Source of the DNA: Psychroserpens burtonensis DSM 12212
GTDB lineage: Bacteria > Bacteroidota > Bacteroidia > Flavobacteriales > Flavobacteriaceae
DNA length: 64,000 nt
Reading direction: 5' to 3'
Assembly (NCBI RefSeq): GCF_000425305.1
Contig: NZ_KE384346.1
Span: 217,851 to 281,850 of the forward strand
The notes beneath the pieces are model-generated. The model made no database searches. It had not been told where the DNA came from and worked only from the letters and a program-made list of their open reading frames with translations. The position numbers and the translations under genes are program-made. Of this stretch, positions 35,458-46,200 are shown piece by piece (position 1 is the first letter of the stretch; every line of letters begins with the position of its first letter).

Positions 35458-35480
35458 GCAAACTGAATACTGAAAATCAC

Positions 35481-37928
35481 CTACTTATTACCTGTTCTAA
35501 TAATATCTGCAAATAATCCTGAAGCAGTAACATCAGCACCAGCACCAGCACCTTTGATTATCATAGGCTGTTCTGGGTAACGTTGTGTGTAAAACATGAC
35601 GATATTATCTTTGCCTTCAAGGTTGAAAAAAGGATGTCCTTGAGGGATTTCTTTTAGTCCAACTTTTGCTTTTCCATCATTGAATGCTGCCACATATTTT
35701 AACTGACAATCATTCGCTTTTGCTGAAGCGTATAACTTCTGAAAATGCGCTTCATCATCAATCAATGTTTTATAAAAATCATCAACAGAGTTGCTCTCTA
35801 AATTAGCTGGAGTCAAAAACGAATCGTTTTCTATGTCTTCGAGGTTCATTTCTGTTCCGCTTTCACGCGCTAAAATTAGAATTTTTCTAGCGACATCAAC
35901 ACCACTTAAATCAATTCTTGGATCGGGTTCTGTGTAGCCTTCTTTTTGAGCTTGTTTAACGACATCATGAAACTTCGTTGTATCATCAAAATTATTGAAG
36001 ACAAAATTTAAACTACCAGATAAAACAGCTTGTATAGAGGTGATTGTGTCTCCAGAAGCAATTAAATTATTAAGCGTATCAATAACAGGTAATCCCGCAC
36101 CAACGTTTGTTTCGAATAAAAATGGTGCGTTGTATTTAAGTGATAATTCTTTAAGTTCTCTATACTTTTCAAAGCTACTTGAGCATGCTATTTTATTACA
36201 AGCAACAACAGCAATACTGTGTTTTAAATAAGCGCCGTATAATTTTGAAATATCTTCATTGGCAGTGACGTCTACGAATATGCTGTTGCGTAAATTAAAG
36301 TCTTTTGCACGCTCCAAAAAACCATTTAATGTTGCTTTTTCTCCAGTTTGTAATTCTGTTTTCCAATCTTTTAATGAGAGTCCGTCATCATTAAAAATCA
36401 TGGTTCTAGAATTGGATAATCCAACTACTTTTAAATTGATTTTTAATTGCTCTTTCAAATACTTTCTTTGTTGCTTTATTTGTTCAACAAGGCGTTCTCC
36501 TACATTTCCAACACCTGTAATGAATACATTGAGTTGTTTGTTTTTGTCTTCAAAAAATCGCTCATGTAGCGCGTTTAAAGCTTTTTTGACATCTTTTTCT
36601 ACTATCACTGTTGATATATTTCGTTCTGAAGCGCCTTGTGCGATGGCTCTTATATTAATATTATTTTTTCCTAAAGTCCTGAACATTTTACCGCTGATGC
36701 CTTGATGACTCTTCATTTTGTCACCCACAAGCGCAATAATTGATAAGCCAGTTTCGATAAGTATAGGGTCAATTTTATGTAATGAAATTTCATTTTCAAA
36801 CACACAGTCAATAGCTGATTTTGCTAGTTGAGAATCTTTGGTGTCAATTCCAAAACAAATAGAATGTTCTGATGAGGCTTGAGTAATAAAAATGATATTA
36901 ATCATCTCCTGTGCTAAGGATTCAAAGAGGCGTTTTGAAAATCCTGGAATTCCAACCATTCCGTTACCTTGAAGTGTTAACAATGCAATATTATCAATAT
37001 TAGAAATTCCCTTAACAGGAGTTGCCGAATTATCGATAAAATCATTTGAAATCTTCGTGCCAATAGCGTTAGGTTTTAATGTGTTTTTTATATGAATTGG
37101 AATGTTTAAATTCAAAACAGGTTGTACGGTTGGAGGATATAAAACTTTGGCGCCAAAATGAGATAATTCCATCGCTTCCTGATAGGATAAATTTTCAATA
37201 GGAAATGCTTGTTTTACTAGTTTTGGATTGGTTGTATACATCCCACTTACATCTGTCCAGATTTCAAGAGAATTGACTTTTAAAGCTGCAGCGACTATAG
37301 CTGCTGTGAAATCAGAACCTCCTCGACCTAAAGTAGTTAATTCTCCATTTGTTGATTTTGAAATAAACCCTGGGAGAATAGTGATTTGCTCTTTTGCTTC
37401 GGAAAAGTAACTTTTTATGTTAGTATTAGTCTGTTGATACTGGACTTCTGCCTTGGTGAAATTAGAATTTGTTACCATCAATTCCTGACTGTTTTTTCGT
37501 ATGCAATCTAGACCTCTGTTTTTCATCGTTTCGGCAATAATGAAAGCCGATAGCAATTCTCCAAAACTGACCAATTTATCAGATGTTTTTGGAGATAACT
37601 CATTGATTAAAAATATGCCGTCCAAGAGACTTCTAAGATCTTGTAATTTGTTACTTAAAGGCGTTGAAATTGTTTCATTTCCCGAAGGAATTAATTCTAA
37701 TAAAATCGAATGATGTTTTTCTGCAATAGCTTCATATTCTAAGATATAATCTCGGTTTTTTCTCTGAGCCATGTCAGCGGCTTTTAATAACTTATCTGTA
37801 ATTCCTCCAATTGCAGAAACCACACAAATTACACGATTATTTTGCGAATAATTGTCGAGAATCGAAATGACTTTATTTATGTTTTTTGCAGATCCTACAG
37901 AAGTTCCGCCAAATTTTAAAACATTCAT
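35481..37928 (-). CDS. thrA: Bifunctional aspartokinase I / homoserine dehydrogenase I
   Basis: 815 aa. The aspartokinase domain starts MNVLKFGGTSVGSAKNINKV and includes TLGRGGSDFTAAIVAAAL (about 205-222). Two ACT domains (about 310-460; LTLQGNGMVGIPGF, IALVGDKMKSHQGISG) are the expected site of threonine feedback control. The homoserine dehydrogenase half begins LNVFITGVGNVGERLVEQI (about 465) and has LSGSLNFVFNNF and the catalytic-region Lys in YTEPDPRIDLSGVDVARK. It catalyses the first and third steps from aspartate to threonine. Confidence 0.97.
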   Translation of the reverse strand: MNVLKFGGTSVGSAKNINKVISILDNYSQNNRVICVVSAIGGITDKLLKAADMAQRKNRDYILEYEAIAEKHHSILLELIPSGNETISTPLSNKLQDLRSLLDGIFLINELSPKTSDKLVSFGELLSAFIIAETMKNRGLDCIRKNSQELMVTNSNFTKAEVQYQQTNTNIKSYFSEAKEQITILPGFISKSTNGELTTLGRGGSDFTAAIVAAALKVNSLEIWTDVSGMYTTNPKLVKQAFPIENLSYQEAMELSHFGAKVLYPPTVQPVLNLNIPIHIKNTLKPNAIGTKISNDFIDNSATPVKGISNIDNIALLTLQGNGMVGIPGFSKRLFESLAQEMINIIFITQASSEHSICFGIDTKDSQLAKSAIDCVFENEISLHKIDPILIETGLSIIALVGDKMKSHQGISGKMFRTLGKNNINIRAIAQGASERNISTVIVEKDVKKALNALHERFFEDKNKQLNVFITGVGNVGERLVEQIKQQRKYLKEQLKINLKVVGLSNSRTMIFNDDGLSLKDWKTELQTGEKATLNGFLERAKDFNLRNSIFVDVTANEDISKLYGAYLKHSIAVVACNKIACSSSFEKYRELKELSLKYNAPFLFETNVGAGLPVIDTLNNLIASGDTITSIQAVLSGSLNFVFNNFDDTTKFHDVVKQAQKEGYTEPDPRIDLSGVDVARKILILARESGTEMNLEDIENDSFLTPANLESNSVDDFYKTLIDDEAHFQKLYASAKANDCQLKYVAAFNDGKAKVGLKEIPQGHPFFNLEGKDNIVMFYTQRYPEQPMIIKGAGAGADVTASGLFADIIRTGNK

Positions 37929-38251
37929 TTTTAGATGTTTAAATGTGAATTTTGTTTATTTAAATCTTTTTTGTAACCTAGGAGGTTATTGAAGACATAT
38001 CGCTAAAACCCCCTTTGGGTGATCATACCAAACGTCATTCCACTAGACAAAGAGATGAAAATTTCAAAAATATTTGGATTTAGGTTTGTCATTTTTTTAA
38101 GCCTATACATATCAAATGTATTATTTTTACAGGAATAAAAAAATTTTGAAAGATGTTTTGCACATTTTTCACTTTAAAAGGAATCTATTCAATAATTCGT
38201 CATTTTTACTAGTATAAATGACGAATTTATAATCATTATTATACAGTAAAT
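37929..38251. other. Divergent thrA / nnrD intergenic region
   Basis: 323 bases between divergent starts. Toward thrA I looked for a Thr/Ile-rich leader peptide and an attenuator and found neither. Toward nnrD there is a perfect 12-bp inverted repeat (entered separately). TATTTTTG on the minus strand within the CCAAATATTTTTG text (about 38065-38080) fits the -7 half of the phylum promoter, but no TTG is suitably spaced. Confidence 0.5.
38194..38227. promoter_or_regulatory. Perfect 12-bp inverted repeat upstream of nnrD
   Basis: AATTCGTCATTT and AAATGACGAATT flank the ten-base spacer TTACTAGTAT; the second arm ends 24 bases before the ATG. No T-run follows, so it is not a terminator. It could be an operator for a dimeric repressor or a 5'-leader hairpin. 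Confidence 0.65.
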
Positions 38252-39802
38252 ATGAAGATATTTTCAAAAGAACAAATTTACGAAGGAGATCAGCTTACAG
38301 CAAAAAACCAAAGTATTACGTCAACAGAATTGATGGAGTATGCTGGAATTCAAATATTCAATTGGCTTCATATTAGAATGCAAGGCGCTCAAGTGCCTAT
38401 TCATGTCTTTTGTGGGATTGGAAATAATGGAGGTGATGGGTTGGTAGTCGCAAGACAGTTAATTACCCACGGTTACAATGTAAAAACATATGTGGTGAAC
38501 TGCAGTGACAAACGAACCAAAGATTTTTTAGTTAATTATGATTTGATAAAACAGACGACTAAAAAGTGGCCAGATATGCTCGCTTGCGAGTCTGATTTTC
38601 CTGAGATCCACAAGGATGATATTATAGTGGATGCCGTCTTTGGAATTGGTTTAAACAGGCCAGTAAAGGATTGGGTAAAATCATTGTTTGTTCACTTTAA
38701 AAAAAGTGAAGCATTTACTTTAGCTATTGATGTTCCTTCTGGGGTTTACACAGATAAAGCAATTGAAGATGAAAATGGAGTTGTGTGGGCCAACTATACG
38801 CTTAGTTTTCAGTCGCCAAAATTGATATTTTTTTTACCAGAAACTGCTAAATTTTCTACACAATGGGAAGTTATTGATATTGGTATTGATAGAACATTTT
38901 TGCTTGCCACAGAAACGGAGAGCGAATTAATAGGGAAAAATGAGGTGGTACCTATGTATAAACCCAGGGAGAAATTTGCTCATAAAGGAGATTATGGTCA
39001 CAGTTTAATAATTGGAGGTAGCTATGGTAAAATAGGTGCAGTTGTTTTAGCAAGCCGCGCCGCATTGTCTATTGGTGCTGGATTGGTGACCTCTTATGTG
39101 CCAAAAAGCGGATATCAAATTTTGCAAACCGCATTCCCTGAAGGGATGGTGATTACCAATCAAAATGACGCTGTGATTTCTGAGATAGAATTTGACATAG
39201 AGCCTACTGTCATTGGACTAGGAATTGGAATGGGAACAGCAACTGAAACGGTCTCTGCTCTAGAGAAATTTCTAAAAACAAATAAAACACCATTAGTTAT
39301 GGATGCCGACGGGCTTAATATCTTATCAAAGAAAAAAACACTCTTAAAACTACTTCCTGAGAAGTCAGTTTTAACACCACATCCCAAAGAATTAGAACGT
39401 TTAATAGGGACGTGGCAAGACGATTTTGATAAGCTTGAAAAAGCAAAACAGTTCTCTAAAAAGTATACCGTAATTTTAGTCATCAAGGGCGCAAATACAA
39501 TTACTGTTTTTGACGATAAATATTTTGTGAATACAACAGGGAATCCTGGAATGGCAACCGCTGGAACTGGCGATGTTTTAACAGGTGTCATTACAGGTTT
39601 GCTATCACAAGGATACAGCCCCTTAAATGCAGCTATTTTTGGAGTGTATCTTCATGGTAAAGCTGCAGATATTGCCATTGAAAATTTAGGCTATCAGAGT
39701 CTTATAGCGAGTCATATTATTGAAACTTTAGGGGAAGCCTATATCGATTTATTTAGTCAACCTGAGCAGCCACAAGTTGAAGAGGCACAACCTGACGATT
39801 AA
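38252..39802 (+). CDS. nnrD: Bifunctional NAD(P)H-hydrate epimerase / ADP-dependent dehydratase
   Basis: 516 aa. The N-terminal YjeF_N epimerase (about 1-215) has IHVFCGIGNNGGDGLVVARQ and the Asp of AIDVPSG. The C-terminal dehydratase (about 225-500) has KGDYGHSLIIGGSYGKIGAV, VMDADGLNIL and the ADP/ATP-site signature NTTGNPGMATAGTGDVLTGV. Together they repair NADHX and NADPHX formed by damage. The fusion matches the E. coli-type protein (YjeF). The last 15 residues are a Pro/Gln/Glu-rich tail. Confidence 0.95.
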   Translation: MKIFSKEQIYEGDQLTAKNQSITSTELMEYAGIQIFNWLHIRMQGAQVPIHVFCGIGNNGGDGLVVARQLITHGYNVKTYVVNCSDKRTKDFLVNYDLIKQTTKKWPDMLACESDFPEIHKDDIIVDAVFGIGLNRPVKDWVKSLFVHFKKSEAFTLAIDVPSGVYTDKAIEDENGVVWANYTLSFQSPKLIFFLPETAKFSTQWEVIDIGIDRTFLLATETESELIGKNEVVPMYKPREKFAHKGDYGHSLIIGGSYGKIGAVVLASRAALSIGAGLVTSYVPKSGYQILQTAFPEGMVITNQNDAVISEIEFDIEPTVIGLGIGMGTATETVSALEKFLKTNKTPLVMDADGLNILSKKKTLLKLLPEKSVLTPHPKELERLIGTWQDDFDKLEKAKQFSKKYTVILVIKGANTITVFDDKYFVNTTGNPGMATAGTGDVLTGVITGLLSQGYSPLNAAIFGVYLHGKAADIAIENLGYQSLIASHIIETLGEAYIDLFSQPEQPQVEEAQPDD

Positions 39803-39831
39803 AAACACTCAATAATAACATGTTTAAAAAC

Positions 39832-39865
39832 AAACACCACTTCAACTGAAGTGGTGTTTTTGCTA
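39832..39865. terminator. Bidirectional terminator between nnrD and the TlpA-like gene
   Basis: ACACCACTTC and GAAGTGGTGT flank AACT, with A-rich text on the left and TTTTT on the right, serving both converging genes. Confidence 0.88.
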
Positions 39866-39877
39866 TTTATAAATTTA

Positions 39878-41263
39878 TTAAGGTTGTATCTTGAGTTCTT
39901 TTTCCAATAACTCTACTAATTTAGGGTCTGATGGTCTTGGTGCATCTGCGCTTACAATATTTCCATTTGGATCTATTAAAATAAATCTTGGAATACCTTG
40001 AATGGCGTAGTCTCTTACAAACTTAGAATTCCAATCCTTATCTGCCATTAATTGTAGACCACCCAAGTCTTTATCTTGAACCATACTTACCCATTTATCA
40101 TGGTCTTTAGATTGGTCAATTGAGGTGCTTACAAATTCTATATTTTCGTTGTGGAATTTTTTCTCAACATCTTTTAGAGACGGTATTTCTCTAATGCATG
40201 GACCACACCAAGTTGCCCAAACATCCACATATACATATTTTCCTTTTAAATCGTTGAGAGATAATGCACCACCTTTATGATTTTCATAATTCACAAACTG
40301 AGGAGAAGGTTTGCCTTTTACTAGATTTTTATTTTTATCAAAAGTGTCTGTAAGTTTCTTTTTAGTGTCCTCCTTAGTGCTGTTCTCAATAAAGAAATTA
40401 TAGACTGCTTCCATGTTTTCATTATTAGGTGATACTAAGAAACTTGATACATAATCGATAACATCATTTTTTAATGCAGGAATCTTAATATTCGAAACGC
40501 CTTGTAAATCTTCTGGAGAAACTGATGAAATATCATCACCTAAACCTTCAAATAGAACTGTCAATACTTTGTCAAAAGCCATATCCTTATATGAACTAGA
40601 AGATTTGTATGCTTTTGAATCATCAAATGTCATCTCTTTTAATGCTGTTGGAATAAAACTTTCCGATACTTCAAAATCTTCCTTTTTAGTATAATAACCA
40701 TGTCTTTGAGAATAGTTATTAATCATTAGATACTTATCATAGATGATATTCTGTTTTTCTGCAGAAATGAAAGCTTCATCAGCATTAGTCAAACCATTTA
40801 AAAGCGCTTCATTTTCTGTTTCAATTTCAGATAATTTAGTTTTAAAATCATCTTCATCCATGGAGTAAAATTCAACTGCATTGGCTGTAGCTTTTCCATT
40901 ACCTAAAGTTTTTGCAGCTAAATAATTGTTTTTAATAGCGCCTTCGCCAGTATACGTAATAGTTTCGTCAAATTTCTTAGCGTCAAGTGTTACGTTAAGA
41001 TTGTCTGCAAATCCTATATGTATGGCTGTGAATTCTCTACCTATTGCCATTGTGTAAAATCCGTTTTCAGGAATACGAAGCGTATCAGTAAATGTACCAT
41101 CGTCGTTAATCGCTATTTCTGCTTTAAAATCAGCATTACTAACAATTGCGTTTTTAACTTTAGAATTTTCTATTTTTCCAGAAATAACAGCATAGTCTAT
41201 TTTTTTTTCTTGCTGACAAGTAAAAACTGACAGCGCTATTAAAGCAACAATTAATCTTTTCAT
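39878..41263 (-). CDS. TlpA/ResA-like thiol-disulfide oxidoreductase lipoprotein
   Basis: 461 aa. Lipobox ending FTC (Cys16) shows anchoring in the envelope. Residues about 25-130 form a beta-rich DUF4369-like domain (VISGKIENSKVKNAIVSNAD, TDTLRIPENGFYTMAIG); a helical middle follows. The C-terminal thioredoxin domain (about 320-455) has the redox motif VDVWATWCGPCIREIP and cis-Pro loop YAIQGIPRFILID. This size and order is typical of Bacteroidota redoxin lipoproteins that reduce exported proteins or cytochrome c precursors. Substrate unknown. Confidence 0.93.
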   Translation of the reverse strand: MKRLIVALIALSVFTCQQEKKIDYAVISGKIENSKVKNAIVSNADFKAEIAINDDGTFTDTLRIPENGFYTMAIGREFTAIHIGFADNLNVTLDAKKFDETITYTGEGAIKNNYLAAKTLGNGKATANAVEFYSMDEDDFKTKLSEIETENEALLNGLTNADEAFISAEKQNIIYDKYLMINNYSQRHGYYTKKEDFEVSESFIPTALKEMTFDDSKAYKSSSSYKDMAFDKVLTVLFEGLGDDISSVSPEDLQGVSNIKIPALKNDVIDYVSSFLVSPNNENMEAVYNFFIENSTKEDTKKKLTDTFDKNKNLVKGKPSPQFVNYENHKGGALSLNDLKGKYVYVDVWATWCGPCIREIPSLKDVEKKFHNENIEFVSTSIDQSKDHDKWVSMVQDKDLGGLQLMADKDWNSKFVRDYAIQGIPRFILIDPNGNIVSADAPRPSDPKLVELLEKELKIQP

Positions 41264-41391
41264 ATTTTTTATTATTTTAGTGATTCAAAAATACAGTTTA
41301 TCATTTTTTTTAAGTCATCTTTTATTAATTATTAACATTATGTTGCAAAGTAGAGATGTTATTCTCAAGTTTGAAGTCGTAAAACCTAACT

Positions 41392-42903
41392 ATGAAAACA
41401 ACGCATTTTATTTCTTCGGAAATTTTAGAACTTTCAACCGTTAATGATATCCTTTTTCAGAATAAGAAAATAGAGTTATCCAAAGAAGCTATAAAAAAAA
41501 TAGAAGCATGTCGCAGCTATTTAGATAATAAAATAAAAAATGCAGATCAGCCCATTTATGGAATTAATACAGGGTTTGGTTCTCTCTGCGATGTGAAAAT
41601 CTCTAAAGATAAGCTTACAAAATTACAGGAAAACTTAGTGATGTCTCATGCCTGTGGTATTGGTGAGCGCGTTCCTGAACAAGTTGTAAAACTTATGTTG
41701 TTGCTTAAGGTGCAATCATTAAGTTATGGTCATAGTGGAGTTCAATTAAAAACAGTTCAACGCCTCATTGATTTTTTTAACAATGATATTTTGCCAATTA
41801 TTTATACTCAAGGTTCTTTAGGTGCCTCTGGAGACTTGGCACCATTAGCACATTTAGCTTTACCGTTGATTGCTAAAGGTGAAGTCCTATATAAGGATAA
41901 GGTGTACGAGTCAAAAGACATCTTATCAAAATTTAATTGGGAATCTATAGAATTACAATCAAAAGAAGGTCTTGCATTGTTAAACGGAACTCAATTTATG
42001 AGTGCCTACGGAATTTACTTGCTTATAAAATCGCATAAGCTTTCCTATTTCGCAGACTTAATAGGAAGTATTTCTTTAGATGCTTTTGATGGCAGAATTG
42101 AGCCATTTAATGAATTAGTTCATCTCGTTAGGCCTCATAAAGGTCAAGTTAACACTGCAAAAAGAGTTAGAGGGTTCCTTGAAGGCAGTGAATTGATTAA
42201 TCAGCATAAGGCTCATGTTCAAGATCCATATTCATTTAGATGTATACCTCAAGTGCATGGTGCAACAAAAGACACTTTAGATTTTGTGCATAAAACATTT
42301 AAAACTGAAATAAATTCGGTCACAGATAATCCAAATATTTTCGTTGGAGATGATGAGATTATTTCAGGCGGAAATTTTCACGGTCAACCTTTAGCGTTGG
42401 CTTTAGATTATTTAAAAATTTCAATGGCAGAGCTTGGTAATATTTCTGAAAGACGTACCTATCAATTAGTATCTGGGTTAAGAGGCTTGCCTTTGTTCTT
42501 GGTTGATAACCCAGGATTGAATTCTGGTTTTATGATTCCGCAATATACGGCAGCAAGTATCGTGAGTGCTAATAAGCAGTTGGCTACTCCTGCGAGTGTT
42601 GATAGTATTGTATCGAGCAATGGTCAAGAGGATCATGTGAGTATGGGAGCAAATGCCGCGACCCAGTGTTTTAGTATCGTCAATAATGTGGAACGTATTT
42701 TGGCAATTGAATTATTAAACGCTTCACAAGCGCTTTATTTTAGAAAACCATTAAGGTCTTCAGATTTAATAAATTCTTTTTTAGAAAGTTACAGATCTGA
42801 GGTTCCATTTGTCACTGAAGACAAAGTTTTTTATAAACTTATGGAAAAAACAGTACATTTTATCGGCGATTTTTGCATCGATAATAACATACTTTTCGAT
42901 TAA
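41392..42903 (+). CDS. hutH: Histidine ammonia-lyase
   Basis: 503 aa. The MIO prosthetic group forms from Ala145-Ser146-Gly147 in GSLGASGDLAPLAH. Tyr56 (PIYGINTGFGSL), the Ser-His pair selecting histidine (MSHACGIG, 85-86), VQDPYSFRCIPQVHG and NGQEDHVSMGANA all match HutH rather than tyrosine or phenylalanine lyases. It deaminates histidine to urocanate. No hutU, hutI or hutG is adjacent, so the gene either works with distant hut genes or supplies urocanate alone. Confidence 0.94.
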   Translation: MKTTHFISSEILELSTVNDILFQNKKIELSKEAIKKIEACRSYLDNKIKNADQPIYGINTGFGSLCDVKISKDKLTKLQENLVMSHACGIGERVPEQVVKLMLLLKVQSLSYGHSGVQLKTVQRLIDFFNNDILPIIYTQGSLGASGDLAPLAHLALPLIAKGEVLYKDKVYESKDILSKFNWESIELQSKEGLALLNGTQFMSAYGIYLLIKSHKLSYFADLIGSISLDAFDGRIEPFNELVHLVRPHKGQVNTAKRVRGFLEGSELINQHKAHVQDPYSFRCIPQVHGATKDTLDFVHKTFKTEINSVTDNPNIFVGDDEIISGGNFHGQPLALALDYLKISMAELGNISERRTYQLVSGLRGLPLFLVDNPGLNSGFMIPQYTAASIVSANKQLATPASVDSIVSSNGQEDHVSMGANAATQCFSIVNNVERILAIELLNASQALYFRKPLRSSDLINSFLESYRSEVPFVTEDKVFYKLMEKTVHFIGDFCIDNNILFD

Positions 42904-42955
42904 AGGTAAAAAAAATTGTTTAACGGTTTAATGTTAAAAAAAAGAATAAATTTAT

Positions 42956-42986
42956 TTGGACTTCAGTATATTATACTTTATTTTTG
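42956..42986 (+). promoter_or_regulatory. Bacteroidota-type promoter upstream of the giant adhesin
   Basis: TTG at 42956-42958 and TATTTTTG at 42979-42986 are 20 bases apart, matching the phylum consensus. A leader of about 275 bases to the ATG at 43267 would follow, with AT-rich text and no clear hairpin. Confidence 0.5.
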
Positions 42987-43266
42987 ATTCATAGTAAGAG
43001 GAGAAATGTTCTTTTTTTACTTTATAACAGCTTAACATAATAGCAAATTAATCTGTTATTCTTACCCAAAAATTGTTTGATAGCACAACAATTGATTATT
43101 AGCATTTATTGATTTAGAATGGTTTCATTCTATTTGATGTTCTGTTTGTTCAGTTCGTCAAAATCTAATTTTAAGCTTATGCATAAATCTCGTATTTATG
43201 TTTTTGCTGGCAATACGTGTATTGTCAATATAAATGTTAAAATAATTTAATTTAAAACCAAATGTT

Positions 43267-46200
43267 ATGTTTATGAGCAATTTTACCCAAAGTGGTGGAC
43301 GCGCCAAAATTTGGCAATCTATCACGAATTTATCGTGTTGTAGCATTGATTTTATGACTAAACGAAGTACAAGCATGAAGGCTCTTGCCTTTTTCATGCT
43401 TTTCGCGTTTAATGTAAATTCGATGTTCGCCCAAGAATCGGAAAGAAGTACTTTCTTTAACCGATGTTTAAATGATGCACCTCCTGGACCTTCCGAGGCA
43501 GATGTTGCAAATCTTTACCTTAATCAATGTGGAGACATTCCAGCAGAAGTAGTTAAGTCTACTTTTATGGATGGAAATGACTGCGCTTGGAATGTTGAGT
43601 ACACTTATGATATTAAGTGTGGAGAATTCGAAGAGCAAATCAAAATTAGCTATAATGGTGGTGATATTTCTACACCAGTGCTAAATGAAGGTGCAGTTGT
43701 TCCTGCGGGAGCACAAAACCTGAATGTGTGTTTTGATAACATTCCAATGGGGCCTTCAGCAGCAAGTATTGCAGCTTTGTATTCAGATAACTGCGGCGAT
43801 GTTGTTGTTAATAAATCTGGTACGCCATCTGGTAGTGACTGTGAGTGGTCTGTGCTATATAAGTATACGATAGCAGATACATGTGGAAACATGTTAGCTG
43901 ATTTAGATATTTCTTATAGTGGTGGAGATACTGAAGCGCCTCAACTTAATAAAGGAGCAAGTATTCCAACAGGAGAGACAGGTTTAAATTTATGTTTTTC
44001 TGAAAAAGCTCAAGGACCAACAGTAGAAGATATTGCTGCATTATTTTTTGATAACTGCGGAACTGTAAATGTTACTAAAGACGAACAATCTAAAGGAACT
44101 GATTGTAAATGGTTAGCAACATATACTTATACTATTCAAGATGATTGCTTAAATTTTGCTGAGTCAATTGTTATAACATACATTGGAGGAGATATGGATG
44201 CACCTGTAATTACAGGAGTTCCTGAAGATATTACAGTTAATTGTATTGATGAAATTCCTTTACCAGCTAAAGGTGAAGTTTTTGCTACAGATAATTGTTC
44301 TTCGAACGTTATTCCTCTTGCTACTGATGATACAAGTGGTTTAAATGGGTCATGTTTAGGTGGTGTAGTTGTTAGAACTTATACGGCTACAGATGATTGT
44401 GGTAGATCAGTTTCTGAAATTCAAACTATAACAGTACTGCCTACTCCAGAGTCTACTTTAACGACAGGAGTATTCCCAACTAATATATCATGTGAGGATG
44501 TTGCAGGTTTTTCTGCACCTGACGCGACATATAGTAATGGAGTTGCTCAAGGAGCATGTGCAGTTTCTGGTTCTATTGAAGCAGATGTAAACATCGACTA
44601 TACCGAATGTGGTGGTACAATAACTGTGTCTTATGATGGTGTTGATTCTTGTGATCGTCCATTAAGTGCAGGACCATTTACTATTATAGTTGATCCAGCA
44701 CCAATGGCAGCATTTGATCCAATAGAAGATATCACAATTACTTGTGACTTAGCAAATCAATATACAGCTGATTCATTAAGTTATCAAAACGGAGCTTCAA
44801 ATGAAGCATGTTTAATTGAAGGAGAAGTTGCAGGAGAATTAAGTGGATCTTATACAGAATGTGGAGGAACACTTTTCGTAGACTGGACATACACTGATAA
44901 TTGTGAAAGAACAATTACAGCTAAGAAAACAATCACAGTTTTACCAGCACCAGCAGCACAATTTGACGATGTAGAAGACATGACAATTTCATGTGAAGAA
45001 GCAGGATCATTTGAAGCAGGTTCATTAAGTTATACAAACGGAGCTTCAAATGAATTATGTTTAATTGCAGGTACAGTTGATGGAGAATTAAGTGGAACTT
45101 ACACAGAATGTGGAGGAACACTTTTCGTAAATTGGACGTACAGTGATGATTGTGGTAGAACAATAGAGACTACACAAACTATTACTGTTGAGTCAGCACC
45201 AGCTGCATCTTTTGACGACGTAGAAGACATGACAATCTCATGTGAAGAAGCAGGATCATTTACAGCAGGTTCATTAAGTTATACAAACGGAGCTTCAAAT
45301 GAAGCTTGTTTAATTGCAGGTACAGTTGAAGGAGAATTAAGTGGAACTTATACAGAATGTGGAGGAACACTTTTCGTAGACTGGACATATACTGATAATT
45401 GTGAAAGAACAATTACAGCTAAGAAAGCAATTACAGTATTGCCAGCACCAGCTGCAGCATTTGACGACGTAGAAGACATGACAATCTCATGTGACGAAGC
45501 GGGATCATTTGAAGCAGGTTTATTAGGGTATACAAACGGAGCTTCAAATGAAGCTTGTGTAATTACAGGTACAGTTGAAGGAGAATTAAGTGGAACTTAC
45601 ACAGAATGTGGAGGAACACTTTTCGTAGACTGGACATACACTGATAATTGTGAAAGAACAATTACAGCTAAGAAAACAATTACAGTATTGCCAGCACCAG
45701 TAGCAGCATTTAACGATGTAGAACACATGACAGTTTCATGTGAAGAAGCAGGATTAATTGAAGCAGGTTCATTAAGTTTTACAAACGGAGCTTTAAATGA
45801 GGCATGTTTAATATCAGGTACTGTTGAAGGAGTATTAAGTGGTGAATACTCAGAGTGTGGAGGATTACTATTTATAGACTGGACGTATACTGATGATTGT
45901 GGTAGAACAATTACAGCTAAACAACAAATTAAAGTTAACCCAGCACCAGTAGCAACATTTTACGATGTAGAAGGCATGACAATTTCATGTGAAGAAGCGG
46001 GAACATTTGAAGCAGGTGTTTTAGGTTATACAAACGGAGCTTTAAATGGAGCATGTTTAATTGAAGGAGAAGTTGAAGGAGACTTAAGTGGATCTTACAC
46101 AGAATGTGGAGGAACTCTTACAGTGAACTATACGTATACTGATGATTGTGAAAGAACAATTGAAGCTAGCCAAACGATTACAGTAGAGCCAGCAACAGTT

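Noticed and set aside
37929..38251. Threonine-operon leader peptide or attenuator
   Set aside because: No Thr/Ile-rich short ORF and no terminator-like hairpin with T-run upstream of thrA.
41392..42903. Tyrosine ammonia-lyase for aryl-polyene pigment
   Set aside because: The Ser-His selectivity pair and QEDHVSM region match histidine lyases, and no pigment genes are near.
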